NCBI GenBank assembly: GCA_944381365.1
Contig: CALWKW010000001.1
Coordinates: 467,100-531,099, forward strand
Source: an uncultured Christensenellaceae bacterium
Lineage (GTDB): Bacteria; Bacillota; Clostridia; Christensenellales; UBA3700
Length of the DNA stretch: 64,000 nt
Direction: 5' to 3'
Shown here: positions 18,681 to 27,964 of the stretch, piece by piece
Numbering within the stretch: the first letter of the stretch is position 1
Layout of the letters: each line of letters begins with the position of its first letter
Position numbers and translations under genes: made by a program
The notes under the pieces: model-generated
Seen by the model: only the letters and a program-made list of their open reading frames with translations
Databases searched by the model: none
What the model was told of the DNA's origin: nothing

Positions 18681-18950
18681 TTACAAAGAATCCTTATTTG
18701 ATTTCGATGCCTTAAAGCTGATTACCTTTGACTCAGGAATATCAATCTTCTCACCGGTAGCAGGATTTACACCTGTACGAGCTGCACGAGTCTTAACTTC
18801 GAAAGTACCAAATCCCAACAAAGCTACTTTGTCGCCAGCTTTCATTGCGTCCATAATTGCTTCAAGCATTGCATCACAGCATTTTCCTGCTTCAGCAGCT
18901 GTGCATTGTGCCTTCTCGGCAATAGCATCGATAAGTTGTTTTTTGTTCAT
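18681..18950 (-). CDS. hup: HU-type DNA-binding protein
   Basis: 89 residues, the normal HU length. This histone-like protein dimerises and bends DNA in the nucleoid. The LLGFGTFEVKTRAARTGVNP segment (about residues 44-63) with the NP intercalation site is intact, followed by a strand ending in FKASK. The ATG at 18950 has a strong AAGGAG site. A consensus promoter (19078-19106) and a leader of about 120 bases with a small hairpin (18968-18982) serve this start. The same frame is open upstream into an acetyltransferase gene, so an extended fusion could also be made (see next entry). Confidence 0.93.
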   Translation of the reverse strand: MNKKQLIDAIAEKAQCTAAEAGKCCDAMLEAIMDAMKAGDKVALLGFGTFEVKTRAARTGVNPATGEKIDIPESKVISFKASKSNKDSL

Positions 18951-19679
18951 AATTTTCTCTCCTTTTCGTATATAAAATATACTTTTTTTATCACATAGAA
19001 TACCGTAGTAGTTTCTAGCCAGCATACTTCTATGTTTTGGCATATCTGTATTGTCGACTTTCCCCTCTACATCTACGATTATACCATATTTTGAGGGGCA
19101 TTGCAATATCAAATTTAAATTTTTTTGTATATTTTCATTATAGCCGCTATTCTTCTTTTTTAGGAGATATCCGAAATCGTATTTTCCGCCCATGCTCCAT
19201 ACGCCTCTGAGCTCGAATCCGTGAGAGAAAAAAGTGGTCATGCTTGCCGTGTTTTGCATTTGCACTACACCGCAAATATTTAAATGTTTTTTATCGGCCT
19301 CATGACATATTTCGTCCATTAAAAAATTGGCTATTCCCTGACCTCTGTAATCGCCGTCTACCATAAGCCCAGAACTTTCGTATGCCTTATCTATACCGAT
19401 GTTTTTGCAGCCGTTTATAATATCTGCAATTTGTTTTGCGTACTCTTCGTCAAAGTCTATGCCAAAGGTAGCTATCAATTTATCCTTGTCGAAAAGCCCC
19501 AAAAAGTATCCATTGTCAAGTACTTCTAAAAGCTCTTCGTCCTTATAAGGATAAAAGAACTCTATCCTGTCGAGTTTTTGTCTTTGTCTCTCCAAAAACT
19601 CTTTGACAAGATTGAAGTCCTTTTTTTCCATTCTGTACAAATCGTATGTTTTGTAATTTTTATTTTTTATTTGAATCAT
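18681..19679 (-). CDS. GNAT N-acetyltransferase frame running in frame into HU
   Basis: 332 codons without a stop. Residues 1 to about 176 are a GNAT acetyltransferase: the acetyl-CoA loop is VDGDYRGQGIANFLMDE near residues 107-123, then VVQMQNTASMTTFFSHGFEL. Residues about 177-243 look like translated non-coding DNA: they include the HU promoter, whose TTGCAA encodes residues 192-193, and the HU ribosome binding site. HU starts at residue 244. Either the GNAT stop codon was lost and a GNAT-HU fusion is made when the message is read from the arg operon, or a sequence error removed the stop. The first ATG overlaps the argF end by 20 bases, so the gene is the tail of the arginine operon. Confidence 0.65.
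   Translation of the reverse strand: MIQIKNKNYKTYDLYRMEKKDFNLVKEFLERQRQKLDRIEFFYPYKDEELLEVLDNGYFLGLFDKDKLIATFGIDFDEEYAKQIADIINGCKNIGIDKAYESSGLMVDGDYRGQGIANFLMDEICHEADKKHLNICGVVQMQNTASMTTFFSHGFELRGVWSMGGKYDFGYLLKKKNSGYNENIQKNLNLILQCPSKYGIIVDVEGKVDNTDMPKHRSMLARNYYGILCDKKSIFYIRKGEKIMNKKQLIDAIAEKAQCTAAEAGKCCDAMLEAIMDAMKAGDKVALLGFGTFEVKTRAARTGVNPATGEKIDIPESKVISFKASKSNKDSL
19078..19106 (-). promoter_or_regulatory. Promoter of the HU gene
   Basis: TTGCAA (19101-19106), a 17-base spacer and TATAAT (19078-19083), located inside the open reading frame that connects the acetyltransferase to HU. Confidence 0.75.
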
Positions 19680-20583
19680 CGTCTGCCATAAGTTTTACAA
19701 GCACGGCTTTTTGTGCATGCAAGCGGTTTTCTGCTTCGTCAAATATTTCAGGATGCTGTTCTAATACATCAGCGGTAATCTCCTCGCCTCTGTGAGCGGG
19801 CAAACAGTGCAATACCATTGCATCTTTCTTTGCCACTGCCATGGCTTCTTTGTTTACCTGATAATTCTTGAATGCCTGTTTTCTCTTTTCTGCTTCTTCT
19901 TCCTGTCCCATAGAAGCCCACACATCGGTATAAACCACATCGGCATTGTTGCATGCTTCAGCCACATCCTCGGTCATCATGAATTTATCGCCGTATGCCT
20001 TGGCAAATTCCAATACTTCTTTGTCGGGTTCATATCCCTTAGGACAAGCGATAGCAATACTCATACCCACCTTAAGACATCCTACGATAAGAGAGTTTGC
20101 CATATTGTTGCCGTCACCTACGAAAGTAAGCTTAAGTCCGTCAAATTCGCCCTTATATTCTCTTATTGTCATAAGGTCGGCAAGCACCTGACAAGGATGA
20201 GCAAAGTCAGTAAGACCGTTTATGATAGGAATGGAACCGTATTTTGCAAGGTCTTCGACTTCTTTCTGCTCGAATGTACGAATCATAATGCCGTCAAGAT
20301 ATCTCGAAAGCACTCTTGCGGTATCTTCGATAGGCTCGCCTCTGCCTATCTGCAAATCTCTGGGGCTCAAAAACAATGCCTGACCGCCGAGCTGATACAT
20401 GCCTGTTTCGAAAGAAACACGGGTACGGGTGGACGATTTTTGAAAAATCATTCCAAGGCTTTTGCCCGCAAGATATTTGTGCTCGATATTGTTTTTCTTT
20501 TCGTATTTAAGCTGATCTGCAAGATTGAGTATATCCAAAATCTCGCTTTCTTTCAGATCCAACAATTTAAGTAAATGTTTCAT
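19660..20583 (-). CDS. argF: Ornithine carbamoyltransferase
   Basis: 307 residues. It joins carbamoyl phosphate to ornithine to give citrulline. The carbamoyl-phosphate site SSTRTR (about residues 51-56), the HPCQVLADL motif near residue 129 and the ornithine-site HCLPAHRGEE near residue 260 are intact. It is the seventh arg gene of the operon, downstream of argD with a short gap. A GNAT gene overlaps its 3' end by 20 bases. Confidence 0.97.
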   Translation of the reverse strand: MKHLLKLLDLKESEILDILNLADQLKYEKKNNIEHKYLAGKSLGMIFQKSSTRTRVSFETGMYQLGGQALFLSPRDLQIGRGEPIEDTARVLSRYLDGIMIRTFEQKEVEDLAKYGSIPIINGLTDFAHPCQVLADLMTIREYKGEFDGLKLTFVGDGNNMANSLIVGCLKVGMSIAIACPKGYEPDKEVLEFAKAYGDKFMMTEDVAEACNNADVVYTDVWASMGQEEEAEKRKQAFKNYQVNKEAMAVAKKDAMVLHCLPAHRGEEITADVLEQHPEIFDEAENRLHAQKAVLVKLMADDDSNKK

Positions 20584-20613
20584 ATTTTCACTCCGTTTTA
20601 TATTTTTAGATAA

Positions 20614-21777
20614 TTAAAGCAAAGTTTTCATTATAGATAAAGCTTTGTCTATTTCTTCATAACTTATTATAAGTGGAGGCAAAAGTCTTACTTTATCTTT
20701 TGCTGTAAGCATTATCAATCCTTTTTTAATGCCCTCCTTGACCACTTCGCTTGCGACTTTCGTCTTGAGTTTGAGTCCGAGCATAAGTCCGAGTCCGCTC
20801 ACACTTTCTACTTCGTCAAGTTTTTCGAGTTCGCTCTTCAAATACTTACCTTTTTCCTCGACTTCTTTCAAAAACTCTTCATCAATCGTGTCAAGCACAT
20901 AATTTACGCCTGCACAGACGATAGGATTACCTCCGAAAGTAGTGCCATGCATCGAGTATCCCAACACTTGCGAACACTTTTCGTTTGCAAGTACGGCTCC
21001 CACAGGAAGTCCTCCGCCCAAACCTTTTGCCATAGTTGTGATATCTGGCAAAATGTCAAAATGCTCGCTTGCAAGGAATTTTCCCGTTCTGCCTGCACCT
21101 GTCTGCACTTCATCCACTACAAACAATATATCGTTTTGCTGACAAAGTTCATAGACTTGTTTTACAAACTCCTTGTCCAAGGCGATAACTCCGCCTTCGC
21201 CTTGTACCATCTCTGCCACAATGGCACATACACTGCCGTCAAGCAAAGCCTTGACGCTGTCTATATCGTTGGCTTTTGCATATACAAAGCCTTCGGTAAA
21301 AGGATAGAAATAGTTGTGAAATACATCTTGTCCCGTAGCTGACAATGTGGTAATCGTCCTTCCATGGAAAGAATTTATCAAAGTAATTATTTTATCTCTT
21401 CCCTTGCCGTATTTATCGAATGAATACTTGCGGGCGATTTTTATCGCACCTTCATTGGCTTCGGCTCCCGAATTTGCAAAAAACACTTTGTCATAACCCG
21501 TACGCTTGCAAAGTTTTTCTGCCGCCAAAGCACAAGGCTGAGAATAATAAAGATTGCTGGTATGATTGAGTTTGCATACCTGTTGGGTCACGCTTGCCAC
21601 CCAGCCCATATCGCAATATCCCAAGCTGTTTACTCCGATGCCTGAGGACAAATCCAGATATTCTTTGCCTTCTATATCATAACAATTACAGCCCATGCCT
21701 TCGACAATTTCGAGATCATATCTGTTGTATGTATTCATGATATATTTTTTATCTATTTCTTTTACGCTTTTTGACAT
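20614..21777 (-). CDS. argD: Acetylornithine aminotransferase
   Basis: 387 residues, class III PLP aminotransferase. It converts N-acetylglutamate semialdehyde to N-acetylornithine with glutamate as donor. Visible are FANSGAEANEGAIKIARK near residue 97, the PLP aspartate in FVVDEVQTGAGRTG, and the PLP lysine in TMAKGLGGGLPVGA near residue 243. It lies 18 bases after argB in the operon. Confidence 0.96.
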   Translation of the reverse strand: MSKSVKEIDKKYIMNTYNRYDLEIVEGMGCNCYDIEGKEYLDLSSGIGVNSLGYCDMGWVASVTQQVCKLNHTSNLYYSQPCALAAEKLCKRTGYDKVFFANSGAEANEGAIKIARKYSFDKYGKGRDKIITLINSFHGRTITTLSATGQDVFHNYFYPFTEGFVYAKANDIDSVKALLDGSVCAIVAEMVQGEGGVIALDKEFVKQVYELCQQNDILFVVDEVQTGAGRTGKFLASEHFDILPDITTMAKGLGGGLPVGAVLANEKCSQVLGYSMHGTTFGGNPIVCAGVNYVLDTIDEEFLKEVEEKGKYLKSELEKLDEVESVSGLGLMLGLKLKTKVASEVVKEGIKKGLIMLTAKDKVRLLPPLIISYEEIDKALSIMKTLL

Positions 21778-21795
21778 AACCGCTCCTGAGATTTG

Positions 21796-22659
21796 TTATT
21801 TGATAAGAGTACCTATACCCTTATCTGTAAGCATATCCATGATTATCGAATGCTTTATTCTGCCGTCAATGATAACTGCCTGATGAACGCCTCTTCTTAC
21901 CGCCTCTACCACGCAATCTATCTTGGGGATCATACCGCCGCTTATTACGCCTTTTTTCTTGAGTTTTGCCACTTCGCTGACCTTTATCTCGCTTATAAGC
22001 GTGCTTTCATCGTCTTTATCCATCAAAAGACCTCTTATGTCTGTCATAAGCACAAGGTTTTCTGCGTGCAATGCCGCAGCGATAGAAGCTGCCGCCGTGT
22101 CTGCATTGATATTGTAGATAGTGCCGTCTTCTCCGCCTGCTACGGTTGCGATAACAGGTATATAATCGTTTTCAAGCGTCACGAGAATAGGATTGACATT
22201 TATATCCACGATTTCGCCGACATTGCCCAAATCCACTTCGCTTTGCTTTTTGCGAGCTGATATGATATTGCCGTCAATACCGCAAAAGCCCACAGACTTT
22301 CCGCCCACATGAGTGATAAGCTTTACGAGATCCTTGTTGACTTTGCCTGCAAGCACCATCTGAACGATTTCGCTTGTTTCGTCATCGGTATATCTCAAGC
22401 CGTTGATAAACTTGCTTTCTTTGCCCACTCTCTTGAGCATATCGCTTATTTCAGGACCGCCGCCATGCACAAGCACTACTTTTATGCCTACCATACTGAG
22501 CAGTACTATATCTTTCATGACAGCTTCTTTGAGCTCGTCATTGAGCATAGCGTTTCCGCCGTATTTAACGACAATGATTTTGTCGTTGTATTTTTGTATA
22601 TAAGGCAAAGCTCCAACAAGGAGTTCTGCTTCTTTTTTCAATTCAATTTCGTCCAACAT
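21796..22659 (-). CDS. argB: Acetylglutamate kinase
   Basis: 287 residues. It phosphorylates N-acetylglutamate. The KYGGNAM phosphate-binding motif (near residue 33), LVHGGGPEI near residue 63 and the C-terminal SGGMIPKI and HSIIMDMLTDKGIGT segments are intact. The C-terminal part has the features of arginine-sensitive members, so feedback inhibition by arginine is likely but not shown. It is 18 bases downstream of argJ. Confidence 0.97.
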   Translation of the reverse strand: MLDEIELKKEAELLVGALPYIQKYNDKIIVVKYGGNAMLNDELKEAVMKDIVLLSMVGIKVVLVHGGGPEISDMLKRVGKESKFINGLRYTDDETSEIVQMVLAGKVNKDLVKLITHVGGKSVGFCGIDGNIISARKKQSEVDLGNVGEIVDINVNPILVTLENDYIPVIATVAGGEDGTIYNINADTAAASIAAALHAENLVLMTDIRGLLMDKDDESTLISEIKVSEVAKLKKKGVISGGMIPKIDCVVEAVRRGVHQAVIIDGRIKHSIIMDMLTDKGIGTLIK

Positions 22660-22677
22660 ATAGTCCGCTCCTAAATA

Positions 22678-23892
22678 TCAAGTGCGATATTCCGCATTTA
22701 TTTTTACATACTCATAAGTAAGGTCACAGCCCCAGCCCGTAGCTTTTGCTCTTCCCTCATGACAATCTATATAGATAGTAATCTCGTCTTCGAGCAATAT
22801 CTTATGTGCTGTGTCTTCGTCAAATTCTACGCCTACGCCATTTCTGCATACTGCGATTTTGCCTTGTTTTGAAATTAAGTCCACATCGATTTTGTCTATA
22901 TCGAAATCTGCATTGGTGTAGCCGATAGCACAAAGTATTCTGCCCCAATTTGCGTCTGCGGCAAACAAAGCCGCTTTTGTCAAAGAAGAAGTTATTACGG
23001 ATTTTGCTATTGCTCTCGCTATTTTCGCAGACTTGGCACCCACGACTTTACACTCAATGAGCTTTGTAGCTCCCTCGCCGTCCTTTGCGATAGCTTTTGA
23101 CAAAGTCTCGAGCATCTTTTTAAGCACCTTGCAAAAAGTATTGTAATCTTTGTTCTTGCTGTCGATAAGACTATTTCCGGCAAGTTTTGAAGACATAACG
23201 GTAAGCATATCGTTTGTCGAGGTATCGCCATCGACACTTATCATATTGAAAGTATCCACTACGACTTTGTGCAATGCTTTATCGAGCATTTCGCTTGTAA
23301 TATTTACATCGGTAGTGACAAAACAAAGCATCGTAGCCATATTGGGATGAATCATACCGCTGCCTTTTGCGATGCCGCCTATATGACATTCTTTGCCGTC
23401 AAGCATGAATGAATAAGCATATTCTTTTACCACCGTATCTGTGGTCATTATCGCAAGAGCTGCGTCTGTGCTTCCGCTATAATTAAGTCCGTCTACAAGA
23501 GTCTGCATGCCGTCAGAAATAGGCTGGATATTGAGAGGCTGTCCGATTACGCCCGTAGACGCAACCACTACATCCTCTGCCTTTACGCCCGTATATTTTT
23601 CTACAAGCTTGCACATAGCTTCGGCTTTTTCCACACCGTCAAAATTGCATGTGTTGGCATTGCCGCTGTTGCAAACAATCGCACGTGCTACTCCGTCAGA
23701 TATATTCTTTTTGGTCACGGCAATAGGAGCACCTTTGACTTTGTTTTGCGTATAGACGCTTGCTACCGAACAATCGGTATCGCATACGATAAGAGCCAAA
23801 TCTTTTTTGTCTTTGTTTTTTCTTATACCGCAATGTATTCCGTTTGCCTTAAATCCCAAAGCGGCACATACACCGCCTTTTATCTTTTTCAT
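22678..23892 (-). CDS. argJ: Glutamate N-acetyltransferase / ornithine acetyltransferase
   Basis: 404 residues from the ATG at 23892; a GTG six bases upstream lies inside the ribosome binding site GAGGTGA. ArgJ recycles the acetyl group from acetylornithine to glutamate, so the operon needs no argE. The self-cleavage motif GSGMIHPNMATMLCFVTTD is intact, with the cut before the Thr in ATML giving alpha and beta chains. Whether it is bifunctional (also using acetyl-CoA) cannot be read from sequence; the absence of argA in this operon fits a bifunctional enzyme. Confidence 0.96.
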   Translation of the reverse strand: MKKIKGGVCAALGFKANGIHCGIRKNKDKKDLALIVCDTDCSVASVYTQNKVKGAPIAVTKKNISDGVARAIVCNSGNANTCNFDGVEKAEAMCKLVEKYTGVKAEDVVVASTGVIGQPLNIQPISDGMQTLVDGLNYSGSTDAALAIMTTDTVVKEYAYSFMLDGKECHIGGIAKGSGMIHPNMATMLCFVTTDVNITSEMLDKALHKVVVDTFNMISVDGDTSTNDMLTVMSSKLAGNSLIDSKNKDYNTFCKVLKKMLETLSKAIAKDGEGATKLIECKVVGAKSAKIARAIAKSVITSSLTKAALFAADANWGRILCAIGYTNADFDIDKIDVDLISKQGKIAVCRNGVGVEFDEDTAHKILLEDEITIYIDCHEGRAKATGWGCDLTYEYVKINAEYRT

Positions 23893-23910
23893 ATTCACCT
23901 CTTATATTAA

Positions 23911-24948
23911 TCAAAAAGCGGGAGGGATATAATCGAGCCCCGTATCCTCTTTGAGATCAAACATTATATTCATATTTTGTATAGCCTGTCCTGCCGCACC
24001 TTTGACCATATTGTCTATTACGGATACGATTACGGCTCTTTGAGTGTGAGCATCGTAATGCACTGAGATATCGCAATAATTGGAATACTTCACATTACGC
24101 AAATTTGCTACCGTACCCTCGTCCAAAACTCTTACGAACTTTTCGTCCTTATAAAAATCCTTATAAATTTCTTGAAGTTCCTTGGCGGTAAGAGGCTTTG
24201 TCGTATTAAAATAAATAGTGGACTCTATGCCTCTGTTGAGAGGAAGAAGATGAGGTACGAATGTGACATTCACTTTTTTGTCTGCAAGCTTTGAAAGAGT
24301 CTGCTCTATCTCGGGAGTATGTCTGTGATTTGCCACCTTATAAGGCGAAAAAGCCTCATTGCAGTTGGGATAGTGCGTAGTGTCGCTGAGACCTCTTCCC
24401 GAACCCGTGACACCCGATTTTGAATCGATAACGATTGTATTGTCCTGTACGAGATTGTTTTTTATAGCGGGAGCAAGCCCCAAAGCTATGCTTGTGGGAT
24501 AACAACCTGGATTGCCGATAATAGGCTGATTTGTATAATTTTTTCTATGCAATTCGGGTATGCAGTACACAGAAAGATTGTGCAAGTCTTTGTTTTCATA
24601 ATTCTTTCCGTACCACTTTGTATATTCCTCTGCACTGTCCAATCTAAAATCCGCACCGAGGTCTATCATCTTTACATTTTTACCTAGACACTTCTCTGCG
24701 AATTTTTCGCTAAGTCCGTGGGGAAGCGATGTAAATATTATATCACAATTATCTATAATATCCTCATTTTGAAGCGTAAAATCGCAAATATTTTTGAGAT
24801 TGGGATAAATATCGCTTATCTTTTTTCCTTCAAAACTTACTGACGAAACAGCTTTGAGATTTACTTGAGGATGCAAAAGCAAAAGTCTTACGAGCTCTAC
24901 TCCTGCATAACCTGTCGCACCTATAATTCCTACATTAATTTTCTTCAT
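23911..24948 (-). CDS. argC: N-acetyl-gamma-glutamyl-phosphate reductase
   Basis: 345 residues. This NADPH-dependent enzyme makes N-acetylglutamate semialdehyde. GIIGATGYAGVELVRLLL binds NADP at the N-terminus, and the catalytic Cys is in GNPGCYPTS near residue 149. The HRHTPEIEQ segment is intact. Its ATG lies inside the end of argH, a 14-base overlap consistent with coupled translation. Confidence 0.97.
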   Translation of the reverse strand: MKKINVGIIGATGYAGVELVRLLLLHPQVNLKAVSSVSFEGKKISDIYPNLKNICDFTLQNEDIIDNCDIIFTSLPHGLSEKFAEKCLGKNVKMIDLGADFRLDSAEEYTKWYGKNYENKDLHNLSVYCIPELHRKNYTNQPIIGNPGCYPTSIALGLAPAIKNNLVQDNTIVIDSKSGVTGSGRGLSDTTHYPNCNEAFSPYKVANHRHTPEIEQTLSKLADKKVNVTFVPHLLPLNRGIESTIYFNTTKPLTAKELQEIYKDFYKDEKFVRVLDEGTVANLRNVKYSNYCDISVHYDAHTQRAVIVSVIDNMVKGAAGQAIQNMNIMFDLKEDTGLDYIPPAF

Positions 24949-26329
24949 TTTCTTCCTTCAATACAGTATCTTTTATTTTTTGTATGTGTTTTGCCACTAC
25001 TTCGGGAGCAGGGCCTCCCACAACCTTTCTGTCCTTCACGCATTTTTCAAGAGATATCGCTTCATAGATATCATCTTCGAATTTATCGCTCAGACTCTTG
25101 TATTCTTTTATAGGAAGCTCGTCAAGCACTGTATTTTTGTCTATACACATACCTACAAGCGTACCCGTAATTTTATATGCGTCTCTAAAAGGCATGCCTT
25201 TTTTTACGAGATAATCGGCACAGTCCGTAGCATTTATAAATCCTTTTTTGCCTGCACTCAACATATTTTCCTTGTTGACTTTCATGGTATCGAGCATAGG
25301 AGCAAGTGTGGAGAGACACAATTTGATAGTATCGATGCTGTCAAATATAGCTTCTTTGTCTTCCTGCATATCCTTATTGTAGGCAAGAGGCAAACTTTTC
25401 ATCATGCTCAAAAGCGTAGTAAGATTGCCGATTGTGCGTCCCGTCTTGCCTCTTATGAGTTCGCAAATATCGGGATTTTTCTTCTGAGGCATAATGCTTG
25501 AGCCTGTCGAATAAGCGTCATCGAGTTCTATAAACTTAAATTCCCAGCTGCACCAAAGAATTACCTCTTCGCTCAGTCTTGACATGTGCACCATACAAAT
25601 AGCTATGGCATTTGCAAGTTCCATACAATAGTCCCTGTCGCTTACGCCGTCAAGACTATTGAGCATAGCATTGTCAAATCCGAGATATTCTGCCGTAAAA
25701 TCTCTGTCGATAGGATAAGTGGTAGTAGCCAAAGCTCCGCAGCCCAAAGGACATTCGTTCATAAGACTGAAACAATTAAAAAATCTTACCATGTCCCTTT
25801 TGAACATTTCTACATAAGCCATAAGATGATGAGCAAAAGTGATAGGTTGAGCTCTCTGAAGATGCGTATATCCGGGCATTACAGTATTAAGGTTTTGCTC
25901 GGCTTTATCTACAAGTACAGCAATAAGTTTTTTGATAAGACCTACGATTTCGTCAATCTGTTTTTTTACATTCATTCTGAGATCGACAGCCACTTGGTCA
26001 TTACGGCTTCTTGCGGTATGCAGTCTTTTGCCTACATCTCCCAATCTTTTCGTAAGTTCTGCTTCGATAAACATGTGAATATCTTCGGCAGTCATATCAA
26101 ATTGCAATTTTCCGTTTTCTATATCATCTAGTATTACAGTAAGCTCTTTTGCGATTATTTTACTATCTTTTTCATCGATAATACCCTGTCTGCCAAGCAT
26201 ATTGACATGTACGATACTGCCTATTATATCATCTTTGTACATACGATTGTCAAAAGAGATTGACGAATTAAAATCATTGACTTTGCTGTCAAGTTCTTTT
26301 TTGAATCTGCCTTGCCACATTTTTGCCAT
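24935..26329 (-). CDS. argH: Argininosuccinate lyase
   Basis: 464 residues. It cleaves argininosuccinate to arginine and fumarate, the last step of the pathway. It begins with the typical MWQGRF segment and has the signature GSSIMPQKKNPD near residue 280, together with HTARSRNDQVAVDLRM and GYTHLQRAQPITF. The ribosome binding site is AAAAAGGAAAG. The 136-base gap to argG holds a candidate extended -10 promoter and a 12-bp stem-loop, suggesting that argH-F can be expressed separately from argG. Confidence 0.97.
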   Translation of the reverse strand: MAKMWQGRFKKELDSKVNDFNSSISFDNRMYKDDIIGSIVHVNMLGRQGIIDEKDSKIIAKELTVILDDIENGKLQFDMTAEDIHMFIEAELTKRLGDVGKRLHTARSRNDQVAVDLRMNVKKQIDEIVGLIKKLIAVLVDKAEQNLNTVMPGYTHLQRAQPITFAHHLMAYVEMFKRDMVRFFNCFSLMNECPLGCGALATTTYPIDRDFTAEYLGFDNAMLNSLDGVSDRDYCMELANAIAICMVHMSRLSEEVILWCSWEFKFIELDDAYSTGSSIMPQKKNPDICELIRGKTGRTIGNLTTLLSMMKSLPLAYNKDMQEDKEAIFDSIDTIKLCLSTLAPMLDTMKVNKENMLSAGKKGFINATDCADYLVKKGMPFRDAYKITGTLVGMCIDKNTVLDELPIKEYKSLSDKFEDDIYEAISLEKCVKDRKVVGGPAPEVVAKHIQKIKDTVLKEENEEN

Positions 26330-26350
26330 AATACTTTCCTTTTTGTAGGC

Positions 26351-26384
26351 TTAAAGATAGTTGTCCTAAGATAACTATCTTTAA
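26351..26384 (-). other. Stem-loop in the argG-argH gap
   Basis: Perfect 12-bp stem TTAAAGATAGTT/AACTATCTTTAA with a ten-base loop. On the argH-coding strand no T run follows it; the argH ribosome binding site comes shortly after. It looks like a processing or translation-control element rather than a terminator. Confidence 0.55.
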
Positions 26385-26427
26385 CTTACTTTTTTGTTGA
26401 GTTTTGTTTTTGCCTTAAATATTCGGC

Positions 26428-26433
26428 ATTATA
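26428..26433 (-). promoter_or_regulatory. Candidate extended -10 promoter for argH
   Basis: TGATATAAT on the minus strand is an ideal extended -10 (TGnTATAAT) 95 bases before argH. No good -35 is visible. Confidence 0.4.
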
Positions 26434-26465
26434 TCATAAAAGATATTTTTTATATTTGTTTTGAA

Positions 26466-27689
26466 TTATTTCTTGTTCTTAAGTTTTGCTTCCATCATAG
26501 CTTTTACTTTAATGGGCAATCCGAACAAGTTGATAAATCCTTGAGAATCCATTTGATTATATACATCGTCTTCTGCAAAAGTAGCGATATCTTCGTCATA
26601 GAGAGAATAAGGACTCGTGACTCCCGCATTCATAATGTTGCCCTTATAAAGTTTGAGCTTGACATCACCCGTAACAGTCTGCTGTGTGCTGTCAACGAAA
26701 GCACTCAATGCTTCTCTCAAAGGAGTAAACCACTGACCGTTGTAGACAAGGTCTGCAAACTTTATTGCCACTTGCTGTTTGTAATGAGCTGTTTCCTTAT
26801 CGAGACAAAGAGTTTCCAAAACTTCGTGAGCATGATAGAGAATTGCTCCGCCGGGAGTCTCGTATACGCCACGGCTCTTCATACCTACAAGTCTGTTTTC
26901 TACGATATCTGCAAGACCGATACCATTGGCACCGCCGAGTTCGTTGAGTTTGCGAACAATGTCGCTGCCCTTCATTTTCTTTCCGTCAACTGCCGTAGGC
27001 ACGCCCTTTTCGAATGATATTGTCACATAAGTAGCCTTATCGGGAGCCTTTTCAGGAGTAACGCCCATTTCGAGAATTTTATCGTACTGAGGCTCATTTG
27101 CAGGATCTTCGAGGTCAAGACCTTCGTGCGACAAGTGCCAGATATTTTTATCTTTGCTATAATTTGTCTCTCTGTTTATCTTGAGAGGAATGTTGTGAGC
27201 TTCTGCATAATCTATTTCCTCATCACGGGATTTGATGTCCCAGATTCTCCAAGGAGCGATTATCTTCATATTAGGAGCAAAAGCCTTGATTGCAAGCTCG
27301 AATCTTACCTGATCGTTTCCTTTACCTGTACAACCGTGGCAGATTGCGTCTGCTCCCTCTTTAAGAGCGATTTCCACAATTCTCTTTGCAATAATAGGAC
27401 GAGCAAAAGAAGTACCGAGCATATATCTGTTTTCGTATATAGCACCTGCCTTAACGGTAGGGAAAACATAATCGTCTACAAACTCATCCGTAAGATCTTC
27501 GATATAGAGCTTGCTAGCACCTGTCTTGATTGCCTTTTCTTCAAGACCGTCAAGTTCTGTTCCCTGACCTACATCGCCGCTTACTGCGATAACTTCGCAG
27601 TTGTCATAATTTTCTTTGAGCCAAGGAATAATGATAGAGGTGTCGAGACCACCTGAATATGCCAATACAACTTTCTTAATTTCACCCAT
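26466..27689 (-). CDS. argG: Argininosuccinate synthase
   Basis: 407 residues from the ATG at 27689, which has AAGGAG upstream; an 18-codon extension is rejected because it reaches into the -10 region. It joins citrulline and aspartate using ATP. The ATP-pyrophosphatase P-loop AYSGGLDTS (about residues 9-17), AVSGDVGQG, and [15 protein letters not shown] near residues 115-129 are typical of ArgG. It is the first gene of the arginine operon behind a strong promoter and tandem ARG-box-like sites. Confidence 0.97.
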   Translation of the reverse strand: MGEIKKVVLAYSGGLDTSIIIPWLKENYDNCEVIAVSGDVGQGTELDGLEEKAIKTGASKLYIEDLTDEFVDDYVFPTVKAGAIYENRYMLGTSFARPIIAKRIVEIALKEGADAICHGCTGKGNDQVRFELAIKAFAPNMKIIAPWRIWDIKSRDEEIDYAEAHNIPLKINRETNYSKDKNIWHLSHEGLDLEDPANEPQYDKILEMGVTPEKAPDKATYVTISFEKGVPTAVDGKKMKGSDIVRKLNELGGANGIGLADIVENRLVGMKSRGVYETPGGAILYHAHEVLETLCLDKETAHYKQQVAIKFADLVYNGQWFTPLREALSAFVDSTQQTVTGDVKLKLYKGNIMNAGVTSPYSLYDEDIATFAEDDVYNQMDSQGFINLFGLPIKVKAMMEAKLKNKK

Positions 27690-27727
27690 TTTTATATTCT
27701 CCTTTTGGATAAACTTATTACATACAT

Positions 27728-27756
27728 ATAATAAACCAAACAAAAAATAAATGCAA
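27728..27756 (-). promoter_or_regulatory. Promoter of the arginine operon
   Basis: TTGCAT (27751-27756), a 17-base spacer and TATTAT (27728-27733), about 39 bases before the argG ATG. Confidence 0.7.
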
Positions 27757-27825
27757 CTATTTTTTAATATTTATTCACAAATTTTCGTATAATTCCAATT
27801 TTATATTTAAATATTGAATAAAGCA

Positions 27826-27883
27826 TGTATAATTATGCGATTATACTGTATAAATATGCGATTATTCATTTATAATTGAATAA
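27826..27883. promoter_or_regulatory. Putative ArgR/AhrC operator region
   Basis: Two near-identical sites, TGTATAATTATGCG (from 27826) and TGTATAAATATGCG (from 27847), start 21 bases apart. Each fits the ARG-box core TGnATwwwwATnCA at all but the last base. A third element, TTATTCA and TGAATAA eight bases apart (27862-27883), is made of the same half-site words. They lie 70-130 bases upstream of the argG -35, further than classical repressor sites. Confidence 0.5.
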
Positions 27884-27888
27884 AATGC

Positions 27889-27917
27889 AAAACAGCGACA
27901 TCTAATGTCGCTGTTTT
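27889..27917 (-). terminator. Terminator after the alpha/beta-hydrolase lipoprotein
   Basis: A 13-bp stem, AAAACAGCGACAT/ATGTCGCTGTTTT, with a three-base loop. It insulates the arg operon from the upstream gene. Confidence 0.8.
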
Positions 27918-27964
27918 ATAGCTTTTATCTATCTAATATTTTCAAGGATATCTCTATCTTTTTA

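Noticed and set aside
26351..26384. The argG-argH stem-loop as an intrinsic terminator of argG
   Set aside because: No T run follows on the coding strand and the argH ribosome binding site comes directly after, so a control or processing role is more likely.
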